DNA of 64,000 nucleotides from Halomonas sp. KAO. Lineage in GTDB: Bacteria > Pseudomonadota > Gammaproteobacteria > Pseudomonadales > Halomonadaceae. The notes below the pieces were generated by a model. The model searched no databases, was not told the DNA's origin, and worked only from the letters and a program-made list of their open reading frames with translations. Location of the stretch: positions 173,712-237,711 of the forward strand of contig NZ_JADNRL010000010.1 of NCBI RefSeq assembly GCF_015595025.1. The letters are read 5' to 3'. Made by a program: the position numbers and the translations under genes. Numbering within the stretch: the first letter of the stretch is position 1; each line of letters begins with the position of its first letter. Below are positions 9,348 through 18,659 of the stretch, in pieces.

Positions 9348-10083
9348 CGCGGTGATGGTCCTCGAGGGGCTGCACAAGCGCTTCGGCGCCCTGACGGCCA
9401 CCGATGACGTCTCGCTCACCCTGCGTCGCGGCGAGATCCACGCCCTGATCGGCCCCAATGGGGCCGGCAAGTCGACGCTGATCGCCCAGATCGCCGGCAA
9501 CCTGCGCCCCGACGCCGGGCGCGTGCTGCTCGACGGCGAGGAGATCACCGAACTGAGCGTCGCCGCCCGCGCCCGACGCGGGCTGGGTCGCAGCTTCCAG
9601 GTCTCGTCGCTGGCCGAGCCGTTGACGGTGATCCGTAACGTGATGATCGGCGTACAGGCGGTGAGTGGCCATAGCTTCCGGTTCTGGACGCCGGTTCACC
9701 GCGACCGCCACCTGCTGGAGCCCGCCATGGCGGCCCTCGCCCGCATGGGGCTGGAGCATCGCGCCTGGACGCCGGTGGCGGCGCTGTCTCACGGGGAGCG
9801 CCGTGCCCTGGAGGTCGCCTGCGCCCTGGCCCTCGAGCCTCGCGCCCTGCTGCTGGACGAGCCCATGGCCGGCCTTGGCCCCGAGGGCTCGGCCCGGCTC
9901 ACCGAGCTGCTCGAGTCGCTGAAGCAGGAGGTGCCCATCCTCTTGATCGAGCATGATATGCAGGCGGTATTCCGACTCGCCGAGCGCCTCTCGGTGCTGG
10001 TCGCGGGCCGGGTCATCGCCCATGGCGATGTCGACACCATCCGTCGCGACCCGCGGGTCCGCGACGCCTATCTAGGAGAGTGA
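9340..10083 (+). CDS. LivG-type ABC transporter ATP-binding protein
   Basis: Cytoplasmic ATPase of the importer, 247 residues. Walker A is GPNGAGKST (about residues 37-45). The ABC signature is the variant LSHGERRALE rather than LSGGQ, common in LivG proteins. Walker B is ALLLDEPMAGL, followed by an EHDMQAVF switch region. It overlaps livM by 8 bp. The downstream livF gene begins within about ten bases. Confidence 0.92.
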   Translation: MSDAVMVLEGLHKRFGALTATDDVSLTLRRGEIHALIGPNGAGKSTLIAQIAGNLRPDAGRVLLDGEEITELSVAARARRGLGRSFQVSSLAEPLTVIRNVMIGVQAVSGHSFRFWTPVHRDRHLLEPAMAALARMGLEHRAWTPVAALSHGERRALEVACALALEPRALLLDEPMAGLGPEGSARLTELLESLKQEVPILLIEHDMQAVFRLAERLSVLVAGRVIAHGDVDTIRRDPRVRDAYLGE

Positions 10084-10088
10084 CTCTT

Positions 10089-10769
10089 ATGCTCAAGATG
10101 GAGGCCATCGAGACGCGCTACGGCCCCGCCCAGGCCCTGTTCGGCGTGGACCTGGAGGTTGAGGCCGGCCAGTTGGTGGCGCTGATGGGGCGCAACGGCA
10201 TGGGCAAGACCACCACCATCCGCTCGCTGTTCGGCCTGACGCCGGCCCACGCCGGGCACATCCGGTTCGAGGGACATGATCTGCGACGGCTACCGCCCCA
10301 GCGGATCGCTCGCCTGGGACTGGGGCTGGTGCCGGAGGGGCGACGCTGCTTTCCCAATCTGACGGTGCGCGAAAACCTGCTGGTGGCGGCGCGACCCGGT
10401 GAGTGGACCCTGGCGAGGGTCGAAGGGCTCTTCCCGCGCCTCGGCGAACGCGACCGCCAGTCCGCCGCGACTCTCTCCGGCGGCGAGCAGCAGATGCTGG
10501 CCATTGGCCGAGCGCTGATGACCAATCCACGCTTGCTGGTGCTCGACGAGGCCACCGAGGGGCTCGCCCCGGTGATTCGTCAGGAGATCTGGCACGCCAT
10601 CCGCCGCCTAAAGGCTCAGGGCCAGGCGATCCTGATCGTCGACAAGACGCTGTCGGAGCTGCTGCCGATGGCCGATCACTGCGTGCTGCTGGAGAAGGGG
10701 CGCAGCGCCTGGAGCGGGCCGCCCGAGGCACTCACCGAGTCGCTTCGCGACCGTTATCTGGGGGTATAA
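10089..10769 (+). CDS. LivF-type ABC transporter ATP-binding protein
   Basis: Second ATPase of the importer, 226 residues. Walker A is GRNGMGKTT, the signature is LSGGEQQML, and Walker B is LLVLDEATEGLAP. A GTG at 10080 would overlap the livG stop. The AGGAG at 10074-10078 is only one base from that GTG but ten bases from the ATG at 10089, so I chose the ATG. Last gene of the importer operon; REP-like elements follow immediately. Confidence 0.9.
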   Translation: MLKMEAIETRYGPAQALFGVDLEVEAGQLVALMGRNGMGKTTTIRSLFGLTPAHAGHIRFEGHDLRRLPPQRIARLGLGLVPEGRRCFPNLTVRENLLVAARPGEWTLARVEGLFPRLGERDRQSAATLSGGEQQMLAIGRALMTNPRLLVLDEATEGLAPVIRQEIWHAIRRLKAQGQAILIVDKTLSELLPMADHCVLLEKGRSAWSGPPEALTESLRDRYLGV

Positions 10770-10776
10770 GGCGCCT

Positions 10777-10873
10777 CGTAGGAGACCGATTTATCGGTGG
10801 TCCGACATTTCGGCGATTGACCTTTGGGACATCGCGCGATAGCGCACTTACAGGAGCCCGGTTTATCGGGCGA
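10777..10873 (+). repeat. Two REP-like elements (copies 3 and 4)
   Basis: Two palindromes in the same orientation at 10777-10798 (CGTAGGAGACCGATTTATCGGT) and about 10848-10873 (CAGGAGCCCGGTTTATCGGG). They sit between the convergent livF and hydrolase genes. A further short palindrome (TCGCGCGATAGCGC) lies between them. No T-run follows, so any terminator role would be factor-independent only in part. Confidence 0.7.
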
Positions 10874-10886
10874 AAAGTCCTGCCGT

Positions 10887-11747
10887 TCAAGCGTGGAATC
10901 TCTTGATCGTCGCGGCCAGGCATCCGCCATCGAGATAGTGCTCGAGGATCGAGAAGTGGTCGTCGCCGGGCAGCACGGCGTTCTCCACACCGATGCCCTG
11001 CCCCTCCAGGTGGGCGGCATACGCTTCCATCTGGCGGGCAAACTCTGAGGACTCCTCACCACCCGCGACGAGGCTGACCCGTGTGGGTACCCGGCAGGGC
11101 AGGAAGGCGGGGCTGAATTCCGCCACGTCGCGCCCGTCCAGCTGTAGCTTGGGCTGCAACCACGACCAGGGGAAAGGCCCGAGATCATAGAGCCCACTGA
11201 TGCAGAGTGCCCCGCGCAGCGGGCAGCTTGGCAGGCCGTACTCCCCTGGCCAGTCGGTGGCCAGCAGCATGGCACTGAGATGACCACCGGCGGAGTGGCC
11301 GGAAACGCTGATCTCGGCGGGGTCACAGTCCAGTTCGTCCGCATGACGCCAGGCCCACACAAGCGCGGCCCGTGCCTGGCGCACCAACTCGCCGAAGCGC
11401 ACCGTCGGGCAGAGAGCGTAGTTGACCACGCCGACCGTGATGCCGGAAGCCACCAGGTCATCGACGATAAAGCCGAACTCATGGCTGTCGAGTGAGCGCC
11501 AGTAGCCACCGTGGAAGAAGAGATGCAGCGGCGCCCTCTCGCCCTGCTCGAGGCCCTCGGCATGGTAGATATCCAGCCGTTCGGCCAGGCTCGGCCCATA
11601 GGGCACATCGAGGGAGACACGATGGCGACCCCGCGCAGCCTCGCTGCGCGCCCGCCAGTCGGCCACCAGCGACGCCCCGTCGCGCCCGCGCATGGGGTCA
11701 TAGGCGGCGTCGATGGCTTCCTGGGTGGCGAAGTCCCGGTAGAGCAT
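10887..11747 (-). CDS. Alpha/beta hydrolase, kynurenine-formamidase-like
   Basis: Soluble hydrolase of 286 residues in the esterase/lipase family that includes arylformamidases. The oxyanion-hole motif HGGYWR is near residue 78 and the nucleophile elbow GHSAGGH near residue 150. A likely catalytic His lies in DDHFSI near the C-terminus (about residue 265). It faces the 3' end of the ABC importer operon. An inferred shared role, with the importer bringing in an amide or aromatic amino-acid derivative that this enzyme cleaves, is possible but not shown. No kynureninase or anthranilate gene is adjacent. Confidence 0.75.
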   Translation of the reverse strand: MLYRDFATQEAIDAAYDPMRGRDGASLVADWRARSEAARGRHRVSLDVPYGPSLAERLDIYHAEGLEQGERAPLHLFFHGGYWRSLDSHEFGFIVDDLVASGITVGVVNYALCPTVRFGELVRQARAALVWAWRHADELDCDPAEISVSGHSAGGHLSAMLLATDWPGEYGLPSCPLRGALCISGLYDLGPFPWSWLQPKLQLDGRDVAEFSPAFLPCRVPTRVSLVAGGEESSEFARQMEAYAAHLEGQGIGVENAVLPGDDHFSILEHYLDGGCLAATIKRFHA

Positions 11748-11778
11748 GACGGTTCTCGTTGAAGGTTATGGCTGAGGG

Positions 11779-12291
11779 TTATCGCTCTCGGAAGGCCGTG
11801 AGCAGCAGGCCGAGTGGCGCCAGCGCCAGCACGACAAAGCCCACCAGCGTCCAGCCTGGCAGGGAGACCCCCAGCAGCAGGAAGTCGATATCGGCACACT
11901 CCCCGGAGCCCGAGAGCACCCTGTTGACCACCTGCTGCAGCGGCAGGATATCCAGCATGTAGTCGAGGCCCGGGCCGCAGCTGGGCACCTCATCGGCGGG
12001 CAGCGACTGCAGCCACAGATGCCGCCAGGCCACACCGATGCCGGTGCCGACCGCACCCAGGCTCAGCAGGCCATAGAGCACCGCCCCGAGGCGACCGCCG
12101 GGGTTGTGGATGGCCGCCACGGCGAACACCAGTCCTGCGACGATGACCGCCACGCGCTGGAAGATGCACAGGGGACAGGGCTCGAGACCGACAAGATGCT
12201 CGAGGCTCAGCGCCACCGCCATCATCAGCACACAGAAGGCCAGGCCCGCGAGACTCCAGTGGCGCACCTCGAGCCGTGAAAGCGCACTCAT
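11779..12291 (-). CDS. dsbB: Disulfide bond formation protein B
   Basis: Inner-membrane quinone reductase that reoxidises DsbA, 170 residues with four transmembrane helices. The first periplasmic cysteine pair is CPLC (about residues 38-41). The second pair comprises the Cys of PSCGPGLDYML (about residue 105) and the Cys of SGECADID (about 131), as in E. coli DsbB. Its start codon overlaps the stop of gshA by 4 bp (ATGA), so it is translationally coupled to the upstream gene. Confidence 0.93.
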   Translation of the reverse strand: MSALSRLEVRHWSLAGLAFCVLMMAVALSLEHLVGLEPCPLCIFQRVAVIVAGLVFAVAAIHNPGGRLGAVLYGLLSLGAVGTGIGVAWRHLWLQSLPADEVPSCGPGLDYMLDILPLQQVVNRVLSGSGECADIDFLLLGVSLPGWTLVGFVVLALAPLGLLLTAFRER

Positions 12292-13898
12292 CGACCGGCC
12301 CCATCGGCCACCCGCGACTCCCGGGCATGCTCGAAGTAGTCACACAGGAAATCATCGAAGGAGACCTCATCCGCGCTCTCGATCTCTGCCTGCTGACGAT
12401 GGGAGGTCTCCACCAGCTCGGCCATGATCCTCTCGCGGCCAGACTCCATGGGCTCACTCCCCAGGCGCTTGGCCTGATCCCGGGCGATGGCCAGCATGGC
12501 ATCGGAGAGCTCTTCACCCCCCTCCTCCAGGCGCGCCAACAGCTGGCCGGAGGGAGTCAGCGCTGGATCCGCCAGCCGGGGGGCCATGGCGGCCACGGCA
12601 TCCGCATGGGGCGTACCCTCCTCCAGCCGATCGAGCAGCCCGGCGACCAGGCGCATCTCGTCGAGGATCTCGCCCCCCCAGTCGGCTACGCTGCGCTGGG
12701 CACCCGCATGGTTCAGCCGCAGCGCGGGATCGCGCCCGCGCTCCACCACCAGCTGGCGGTTATCGTCGAGTGTGTCGCACTCGGCATCGGGGATCCAGGG
12801 GCTCTCGGAGAGCAGGCACCACATCACGAAGGTATCGATGAAGTGGATCTGGACTTCGTCAATCCCCAGGGTGAGCAGCGGATTGAGGTCGAGACAGCGG
12901 ACCTCGATATACTCCACACCGCGGGCCTCCAGGGCCTGGCTCGGGGTCTCGTCTTGGCGAGCCACCCGCTTGGGGCGGATATCGCTGTAGTACTCGTTCT
13001 CGATCTGCAGGATATTGGCGTTGAGCTGGCGCCACTCGCCGTCTTCCTTGACCCCCAGCGCCTCGTAGGCCGGCCACGGCGTGGAGATGGCATGGCGCAG
13101 GGTGTTGACGTAGTTGGAGAGGGAGTTGAAGCAGATCTTGAGCTGCTGCTGCACCTTGTTCTGATAGCCCAGGTCCGACATGCGCAGGCTGGTGGCGTAG
13201 CGCGAGACCAGCGTCTCCTGGGCGTGGGCCTCGAGCTTGTCGGGCACCCGGCCCTCGGGCAGGAAGCTGCGGTCGATGGCCGGCGAGGCGCCGAACAGGT
13301 AGAGCAGCAGCCAGCTGTGGCGCCGAAAGTTGCGGATCAGGCCGAAGTAGCGCTGGGAGCGATAGTCGTTGAGCGGGATGTCGCCGACGCCGTCGATATC
13401 ACGCAGCAGTGTCCAGAGATCGTCAGGCAGCGAGACGTTGTAGTGTACCCCGGCGATCGCCTGCATGATGCGCCCGTAGCGCACATCGAGTCCGCGGCGA
13501 TAGACCTTCTTCATGGTGCCCCCATTGGAGGTACCGTAATCGGCGATGGGGATGCTGTCATTGCCCTCGAGTCGCGCCGGCATGCTGGCCGGCCAGATCA
13601 GCTCATCGCCCAGGTAACGATAGCTGAAGCGGTGCAGGTCGCCGAGAAACGCCATGGCATCGACGGGCCGAGACATGACCGGCGTGATGTACTCCAGCAG
13701 CGCCTCGGAGTAATCCGTGGTGATATGCGGATGGGTCAGCTTGGAGCCCAGCGCCTTGGGGTGCTGCGACTGGGCGACGTGCCCCTCGCGGTCCACGCGC
13801 AGCCCCTCCTTCTCGAGGCCACGGCGCAGCCGGCTGAACTCACCCTGGCGGGCGTGACCCTCCAGGCGGGAAACGAGACTGGTGAGTGTATCGGACAA
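12288..13898 (-). CDS. gshA: Glutamate-cysteine ligase (E. coli type)
   Basis: First enzyme of glutathione synthesis, ATP-dependent ligation of L-glutamate and L-cysteine in the cytoplasm, 536 residues. The N-terminus RRGLEKEGLRVD and the HPHITTDYSEALLEYITP segment are characteristic of the proteobacterial GshA family. No ATG fits the N-terminus. A TTG at 13898, with AAGGGG about nine bases upstream, starts the protein as MSDTLTSLVSRLEG and matches the family beginning; an in-frame ATG lies 17 codons upstream but adds a low-quality extension. It is translationally coupled to dsbB, an unusual thiol-redox pairing. Confidence 0.92.
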   Translation of the reverse strand: MSDTLTSLVSRLEGHARQGEFSRLRRGLEKEGLRVDREGHVAQSQHPKALGSKLTHPHITTDYSEALLEYITPVMSRPVDAMAFLGDLHRFSYRYLGDELIWPASMPARLEGNDSIPIADYGTSNGGTMKKVYRRGLDVRYGRIMQAIAGVHYNVSLPDDLWTLLRDIDGVGDIPLNDYRSQRYFGLIRNFRRHSWLLLYLFGASPAIDRSFLPEGRVPDKLEAHAQETLVSRYATSLRMSDLGYQNKVQQQLKICFNSLSNYVNTLRHAISTPWPAYEALGVKEDGEWRQLNANILQIENEYYSDIRPKRVARQDETPSQALEARGVEYIEVRCLDLNPLLTLGIDEVQIHFIDTFVMWCLLSESPWIPDAECDTLDDNRQLVVERGRDPALRLNHAGAQRSVADWGGEILDEMRLVAGLLDRLEEGTPHADAVAAMAPRLADPALTPSGQLLARLEEGGEELSDAMLAIARDQAKRLGSEPMESGRERIMAELVETSHRQQAEIESADEVSFDDFLCDYFEHARESRVADGAGR

Positions 13899-13965
13899 GG
13901 TAACACCCCTTGTGTTGGAAAGACGCGGTGAAAGGCGCCGAGGCGGCACGCCACGCGGATAGTGA

Positions 13966-13990
13966 GACGGGCGCCCATGCGGCGCCCGTC
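13966..13990. terminator. Perfect 10-bp hairpin between tex and gshA
   Basis: GACGGGCGCC and GGCGCCCGTC flank a 5-base loop. It lies between the 3' end of tex and the gshA start on the minus strand. There is no T-run on either side, so an intrinsic terminator is uncertain; it could be a processing or rho-associated structure. Confidence 0.4.
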
Positions 13991-14073
13991 GATGTGCTGA
14001 TTATGGTACCTGAAGGCTGCCATGCAAAGTTAGCCGGCTTCAGAGTCAGGCGTGGTTAACGCCGACCACCGGA

Positions 14074-16443
14074 TCACTGCTTCTGCTTCGCCTTGAGCAG
14101 CGCGGCCCCCAAGGCCCCCATCTGCCCCTTGTCGTCGTCCCGGGAGGGCCCTCCCTTGCCGCGCCCGCCCTTGCGGGGCGGCTTGTGGCCACCGGGCCTG
14201 GCATCCTGCCGGGCCCGCTCACCGCCGCGGCGGCCGGCGCCCTGCTCGTCCGGCTGATCATCGAGGCGCATGGAGAGGCCGATGCGCGCCCGCTCCAGGT
14301 CGACGTTCATCACCTTGACCTTGACGATATCGCCGGCCTTGACCACCGTGCGGGGGTCCTCGACAAACTTGTCGGAAAGCGCCGAGATATGCACCAGGCC
14401 ATCCTGGTGGACACCGATATCCACGAAGGCACCGAAGTGGGTCACGTTGGTGACGCTGCCCTCGAGCACCATGCCGGGCTCCAGGTCCTTGAGGGTCTCG
14501 ACCCCCTCGCGGAACTCGGCGGCCTTGAACTCGGGCCGCGGGTCACGGCCCGGCTTGTCGAGCTCGACGAGAATATCGGTGACCGTGGGCACCCCGAAGC
14601 GCTCGTCGGCGAAGTCGGCGGGTTTTACCGCCTTGAGGGTCGCGCTGTCGCCGATCAGGCTGCCGAGCTCGCGGCCACTTCTTTCGGCGATGCGCTCGAC
14701 CAGCGGGTAGGCCTCCGGGTGCACGGCGCTGGCATCCAGCGGGTTGTCGCCATTCATGATGCGCAGGAAGCCGGCGCACTGCTCGAAGGTCTTGGGGCCC
14801 AGGCGGCTGACATCGAGCAGCTGCTTGCGGCTGGCGAAGGGGCCCTCGGCATTACGCCGCGCGACAATGGCCTCGGCCAGTGCCGGCGAGAGGCCCGCCA
14901 CCCGGGAGAGCAGCGCGCTGGAGGCGGTATTGAGATCGACCCCGATGGCGTTGACGCAGTCCTCGATCACCGCCTCCAGGCTGCGCGACAGCTGCACCTG
15001 AGAGACATCATGCTGGTACTGGCCCACCCCGATGGACTTGGGCTCGATCTTGACCAGTTCGGCCAGGGGATCCTGCAGGCGCCGGGCGATGGAGACCGCA
15101 CCGCGGATGGTGACATCCAGGTCGGGCAGCTCCCGGGCGGCATACTCCGAGGCCGAGTAGACCGAGGCCCCGGCCTCGCTGACCATCACCTTGGCGAGTG
15201 GGCGCCTGCCCGCCAGCTGCTTGACCAGATCGCCCGCCAGGCGGTCGGTCTCGCGGCTGGCGGTACCGTTGCCCACGGCAATCAGTGCGACATCGTGACG
15301 CTCCACCAACTGGGCCAGCTCGGCCAGCGAGACGTCCCAGGCATTACGGGGCGCATGGGGATAGATGGTAGTGTGGGCCAGGAACTGACCGGTGGCATCC
15401 ACCACCGCCACCTTGCAGCCGGTGCGCAGGCCGGGGTCGATGGCGAGTGTGGCCTTCTGGCCCGCCGGAGCCGCCAGCAACAGGTCCTTGAGGTTGGCCG
15501 CGAAGACCTCGATGGCCTCGAGCTCGGCCCGCTCTCTCAGCCGGCCCAGCAGCTCGGTCTCGAGATGGGTATAGAGCTTGACTCGCCAGGTCCAGCGCAC
15601 CACGTCACGCAGCCACTTGTCGGCGGCACGCCCCTCATCATGGAGGGAAAAGTGTTTGGCAATGGCCACCTGGGCGGGATGGATCGGCGCCTCCTCCTCA
15701 CCCGGCAGACGAATCGCCAATGTCAGCACGCCCTCGTTGCGGCCGCGGAACATGGCCAGGGCCCGGTGCGACGGCACCTTGGCCAACCGCTCATCATGCT
15801 CGAAGTAGTCGGAAAACTTGGCGCCCTCACGCTCCTTGCCCGGGATCACTCGGGCACTGAGCTCACCTTCGCTCCACAGCCGCTCGCGCAGTCGGCCAAC
15901 CAGCTCGGCATCCTCGGCGAAGCGCTCCATCAGGATCTGGCGGGCGCCGTCTAGGGCTGCCTTGGTGTCCTCCACCGCAGGTATGTCACCCTCCGCGGGG
16001 CGCAGATAGCCGGCCGCCTCGGCCTCGGGGTCGAGGGTCGTGTCGCCCAGCAGGGCGTCGGCCAGTGGCTCGAGCCCCGCCTCCCGGGCGATCTGGGCCT
16101 TGGTGCGGCGCTTCTTCTTGTAGGGCAGGTAGAGGTCTTCGAGGCGCTGCTTGGTATCGGCGGCCCCGATCAAACCGGCCAGCTTGTCGGTCAGCTTGCC
16201 CTGCTCGTCGATGGTCGCCAGCACCGTGGCCCGGCGCTCCTCCAGCTCGCGCAGATAGCCCAGGCGCTCGTGGAGGTGACGCAGCTGGGTATCGTCGAGA
16301 CCGCCGGTGACCTCCTTGCGATAGCGGGCAATGAAGGGCACGGTCGCCCCGCCATCGAGCAGCTCCAGCGTGGCGGAGACCTGCTGTGGACGAATGGATA
16401 ACTCTTCGGCGAGGCGCGCGGTAATGCGTTTGGTGGCGTCCAT
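14074..16443 (-). CDS. tex: Tex-family S1 RNA-binding transcription accessory protein
   Basis: Cytoplasmic nucleic-acid-binding protein of 789 residues, a normal Tex length. An N-terminal helical region is followed by a YqgF/RNase-H-like domain beginning near [20 protein letters not shown] (about residue 330). Helix-hairpin-helix motifs lie near residues 500-560 ([21 protein letters not shown]). An S1 RNA-binding domain begins at about residue 650 ([21 protein letters not shown]). The C-terminal tail is rich in Gly, Arg and Lys. The ATG at 16443 follows GAAGGGG. The gene diverges from the acyl-CoA synthetase. Confidence 0.95.
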   Translation of the reverse strand: MDATKRITARLAEELSIRPQQVSATLELLDGGATVPFIARYRKEVTGGLDDTQLRHLHERLGYLRELEERRATVLATIDEQGKLTDKLAGLIGAADTKQRLEDLYLPYKKKRRTKAQIAREAGLEPLADALLGDTTLDPEAEAAGYLRPAEGDIPAVEDTKAALDGARQILMERFAEDAELVGRLRERLWSEGELSARVIPGKEREGAKFSDYFEHDERLAKVPSHRALAMFRGRNEGVLTLAIRLPGEEEAPIHPAQVAIAKHFSLHDEGRAADKWLRDVVRWTWRVKLYTHLETELLGRLRERAELEAIEVFAANLKDLLLAAPAGQKATLAIDPGLRTGCKVAVVDATGQFLAHTTIYPHAPRNAWDVSLAELAQLVERHDVALIAVGNGTASRETDRLAGDLVKQLAGRRPLAKVMVSEAGASVYSASEYAARELPDLDVTIRGAVSIARRLQDPLAELVKIEPKSIGVGQYQHDVSQVQLSRSLEAVIEDCVNAIGVDLNTASSALLSRVAGLSPALAEAIVARRNAEGPFASRKQLLDVSRLGPKTFEQCAGFLRIMNGDNPLDASAVHPEAYPLVERIAERSGRELGSLIGDSATLKAVKPADFADERFGVPTVTDILVELDKPGRDPRPEFKAAEFREGVETLKDLEPGMVLEGSVTNVTHFGAFVDIGVHQDGLVHISALSDKFVEDPRTVVKAGDIVKVKVMNVDLERARIGLSMRLDDQPDEQGAGRRGGERARQDARPGGHKPPRKGGRGKGGPSRDDDKGQMGALGAALLKAKQKQ

Positions 16444-16752
16444 GTAACCCCTTCACTGATGCTCGATAATCAATCGCGACAAGGTATCACAAACGCCGAA
16501 GCGAGCCACGCGCGGGTCGCCCAACGACTTTAGTCCTAGCGTTCGCTTGGTTCTTGGACAGCCGGCATCGAATCCGGCTAGATTCTTGAGACGTCTTAGG
16601 AAAGCACCGACTCACCGAGGGGGAGTTACCCTTCGAGGCATCATCATCGATGCACCAGGTCGATGCACCAAAACAACGACAAGCACCATCGTCCACACCA
16701 CGACAGCTCAACCATCACTACAGCTCAACCATCACAATAAAGGAGCCGTGTC
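16444..16752. promoter_or_regulatory. Divergent intergenic region with a 17-bp tandem direct repeat
   Basis: This 309-bp gap separates tex from the acyl-CoA synthetase. Two adjacent 17-bp copies of ACAGCTCAACCATCACN occupy 16703-16719 and 16720-16736, differing only in the last base. They sit just upstream of the AAAGGAG ribosome-binding site of the synthetase. They could be a regulator site or a slippage product in the leader. Confidence 0.5.
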
Positions 16753-18462
16753 ATGCCGACCGCCGACAGCGCATCCAACCTTGCCAGCTTTCTTGCCGCC
16801 CGCGACTTCCTGATCGAGCACCGCGAGGACTACACCACCGCCTGCAGAGACTTCCGCTGGCCCCGCTTCACCGAATTCAACTGGGCGCTGGACTACTTCG
16901 ATGTCATGGCCCGCGACAACGACGACCCGGCGCTGTGGATCGTCGAGGAGGATGGCCGCGAGGTACGCCTGAGCTTCGCCGAACTGGCCAGCCGCTCCAA
17001 CCAGGTCGCCAACTGGCTGCGTTCGCTTGGAGTGAGACGCGGCGAGCGAGCGCTGCTGATGCTGGGCAACGAGGTACCGCTATGGGAGGTGATGCTGGCC
17101 GCCATCAAGCTGGGTGCCGTGATCATTCCCGCCACCCCCATGCTGACCGCCGAGGATCTCGACGACCGCATCGCCCGCGGCGAGGTCAAGCATTTGGTCA
17201 TCGGCTCGGAGCACCTCGAGAAGTTCGAGGGTCAACATCCGGGCCTGACGCGTGTCGCGGTGGGGGGCGCCGCCTCGGGCTGGCATGATTTCGCCGACTC
17301 ACACCAGAACAGCAACGCCTTCACGCCCGACGGCCCGACGCCGGCCGACGACCCCATGCTGCTCTACTTCACTTCCGGCACCACCTCGCAGCCCAAGCTG
17401 GTGACCCATACGCACCAGTCCTACCCGGTAGGACACCTCTCGACCCTTTACTGGATCGGCCTGACGCCGGGGGATCGCCATCTCAATATCAGCTCTCCCG
17501 GCTGGGCCAAGCACGCCTGGAGCTGCTTCTTCGCGCCCTGGAACGCCGGCGCCTGCGTCTTCCTGTACAACTACAGCCGCTTCGATGCCCCCGCCCTGCT
17601 CGATGTGCTGGTACGCTACGAGATCACCACCCTGTGCGCCCCGCCCACCGTCTGGCGCCTGCTGATCCAGCAGGATCTGGCGGCCCACCGGGTCGCCCTG
17701 CGCGAGGCGGTCGCCGCCGGCGAGCCGCTCAATCCCGAGGTCATCGAGCAGGTGCGTCGGGCCTGGGGGCTGACCATTCGCGACGGCTTCGGCCAGACCG
17801 AGACCACCGCCCAGATCGGCAACTCCCCCGGCCAGCCCCTCAAGTCGGGCTCCATGGGCCGACCGCTGCCCGGTTACCGGGTGGCGATGCTCGACGCCGA
17901 GGGCAAGCCGGCCGGCGAAGGGGAGGTCGCCCTGGCGCTGGGCGAGGATCGTCCCGCCGGCCTGATGGTGGGCTATGCCAACGACCCGGAGCGCACCGCC
18001 GCCGCCATGCAGGGGGGCTACTATCGCACCGGCGATGTCGCCAGCATCGATGAGCAGGGCTATATCACCTACGTGGGCCGGGCCGACGATGTCTTCAAGG
18101 CCTCCGACTACCGCATCAGTCCCTTCGAACTGGAGAGCGTGCTGATCGAGCACCCGGCGGTAGGGGAAGCGGCCATCGTGCCGAGTCCGGACCCGGTGCG
18201 CACCTCGGTACCCAAGGCCTATATCATTCCCGCCGCCGGCCATGAGCCCAGCGCCGAGCTGGCCCGGGATATCTTCGCCTTCACCCGCGAGCGCCTGGCG
18301 CCCTACAAGCGCATCCGGCGGCTGGAATTCGCCGACCTGCCCAAGACGATCTCGGGCAAGATCCGTCGTGTTGAACTGCGTCAGGCCGAAGCCGACAAGG
18401 CCAGCGACCAGCGCGGTGAAATGGAGTTTCTGGAGGGAGACTTCCCGGATCTCAGGGGCTGA
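16753..18462 (+). CDS. AMP-forming acyl-CoA synthetase
   Basis: ANL-superfamily ligase that activates a carboxylic acid through an acyl-adenylate and transfers it to CoA; 569 residues, cytoplasmic. The AMP-binding P-loop motif YFTSGTTSQPKLVTHTH is near residue 205, the A5 motif GFGQTETT near 345, the A7 region YYRTGDVA near 425, and the A10 lysine motif KTISGKIRR near 535. Overall it resembles medium-chain or acetyl-like synthetases rather than long-chain FadD. Start ATG follows AAAGGAG. It stands alone between tex and pckA, so the acid substrate is undetermined. Confidence 0.88.
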   Translation: MPTADSASNLASFLAARDFLIEHREDYTTACRDFRWPRFTEFNWALDYFDVMARDNDDPALWIVEEDGREVRLSFAELASRSNQVANWLRSLGVRRGERALLMLGNEVPLWEVMLAAIKLGAVIIPATPMLTAEDLDDRIARGEVKHLVIGSEHLEKFEGQHPGLTRVAVGGAASGWHDFADSHQNSNAFTPDGPTPADDPMLLYFTSGTTSQPKLVTHTHQSYPVGHLSTLYWIGLTPGDRHLNISSPGWAKHAWSCFFAPWNAGACVFLYNYSRFDAPALLDVLVRYEITTLCAPPTVWRLLIQQDLAAHRVALREAVAAGEPLNPEVIEQVRRAWGLTIRDGFGQTETTAQIGNSPGQPLKSGSMGRPLPGYRVAMLDAEGKPAGEGEVALALGEDRPAGLMVGYANDPERTAAAMQGGYYRTGDVASIDEQGYITYVGRADDVFKASDYRISPFELESVLIEHPAVGEAAIVPSPDPVRTSVPKAYIIPAAGHEPSAELARDIFAFTRERLAPYKRIRRLEFADLPKTISGKIRRVELRQAEADKASDQRGEMEFLEGDFPDLRG

Positions 18463-18474
18463 GTCATCGGATAT

Positions 18475-18531
18475 CGGTAGGAGGCGATTTATCGCCGAGG
18501 TGTCGGACCACCGATAAATCGCGCTCCTACG
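18475..18531. repeat. Inverted pair of REP-like elements (copies 5 and 6)
   Basis: One copy in forward orientation (18475-18496) and one in reverse (18511-18531) face each other across 14 bases, forming a BIME-like composite that can fold into one long hairpin. It lies between the convergent acyl-CoA synthetase and pckA genes, next to the pckA terminator. Confidence 0.75.
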
Positions 18532-18580
18532 AGGTGGGTGCCATGGCCCGACATGCCAACAATGGGCGCCCACCCATATG

Positions 18581-18613
18581 AAAAACCCGGTACCGCCTTG
18601 GCGGTGCCGGGTT
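18581..18613 (-). terminator. Intrinsic terminator of pckA
   Basis: Near-perfect GC-rich stem (arms about 18584-18597 and 18600-18613). On the minus strand it is followed by a run of five T. It lies about 45 bp past the pckA stop codon and is a good rho-independent terminator for that gene. Confidence 0.85.
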
Positions 18614-18659
18614 CCTGTTGGTCATGACATCGAGCCGCAAGCAGGCCCTGGCGATGCGA

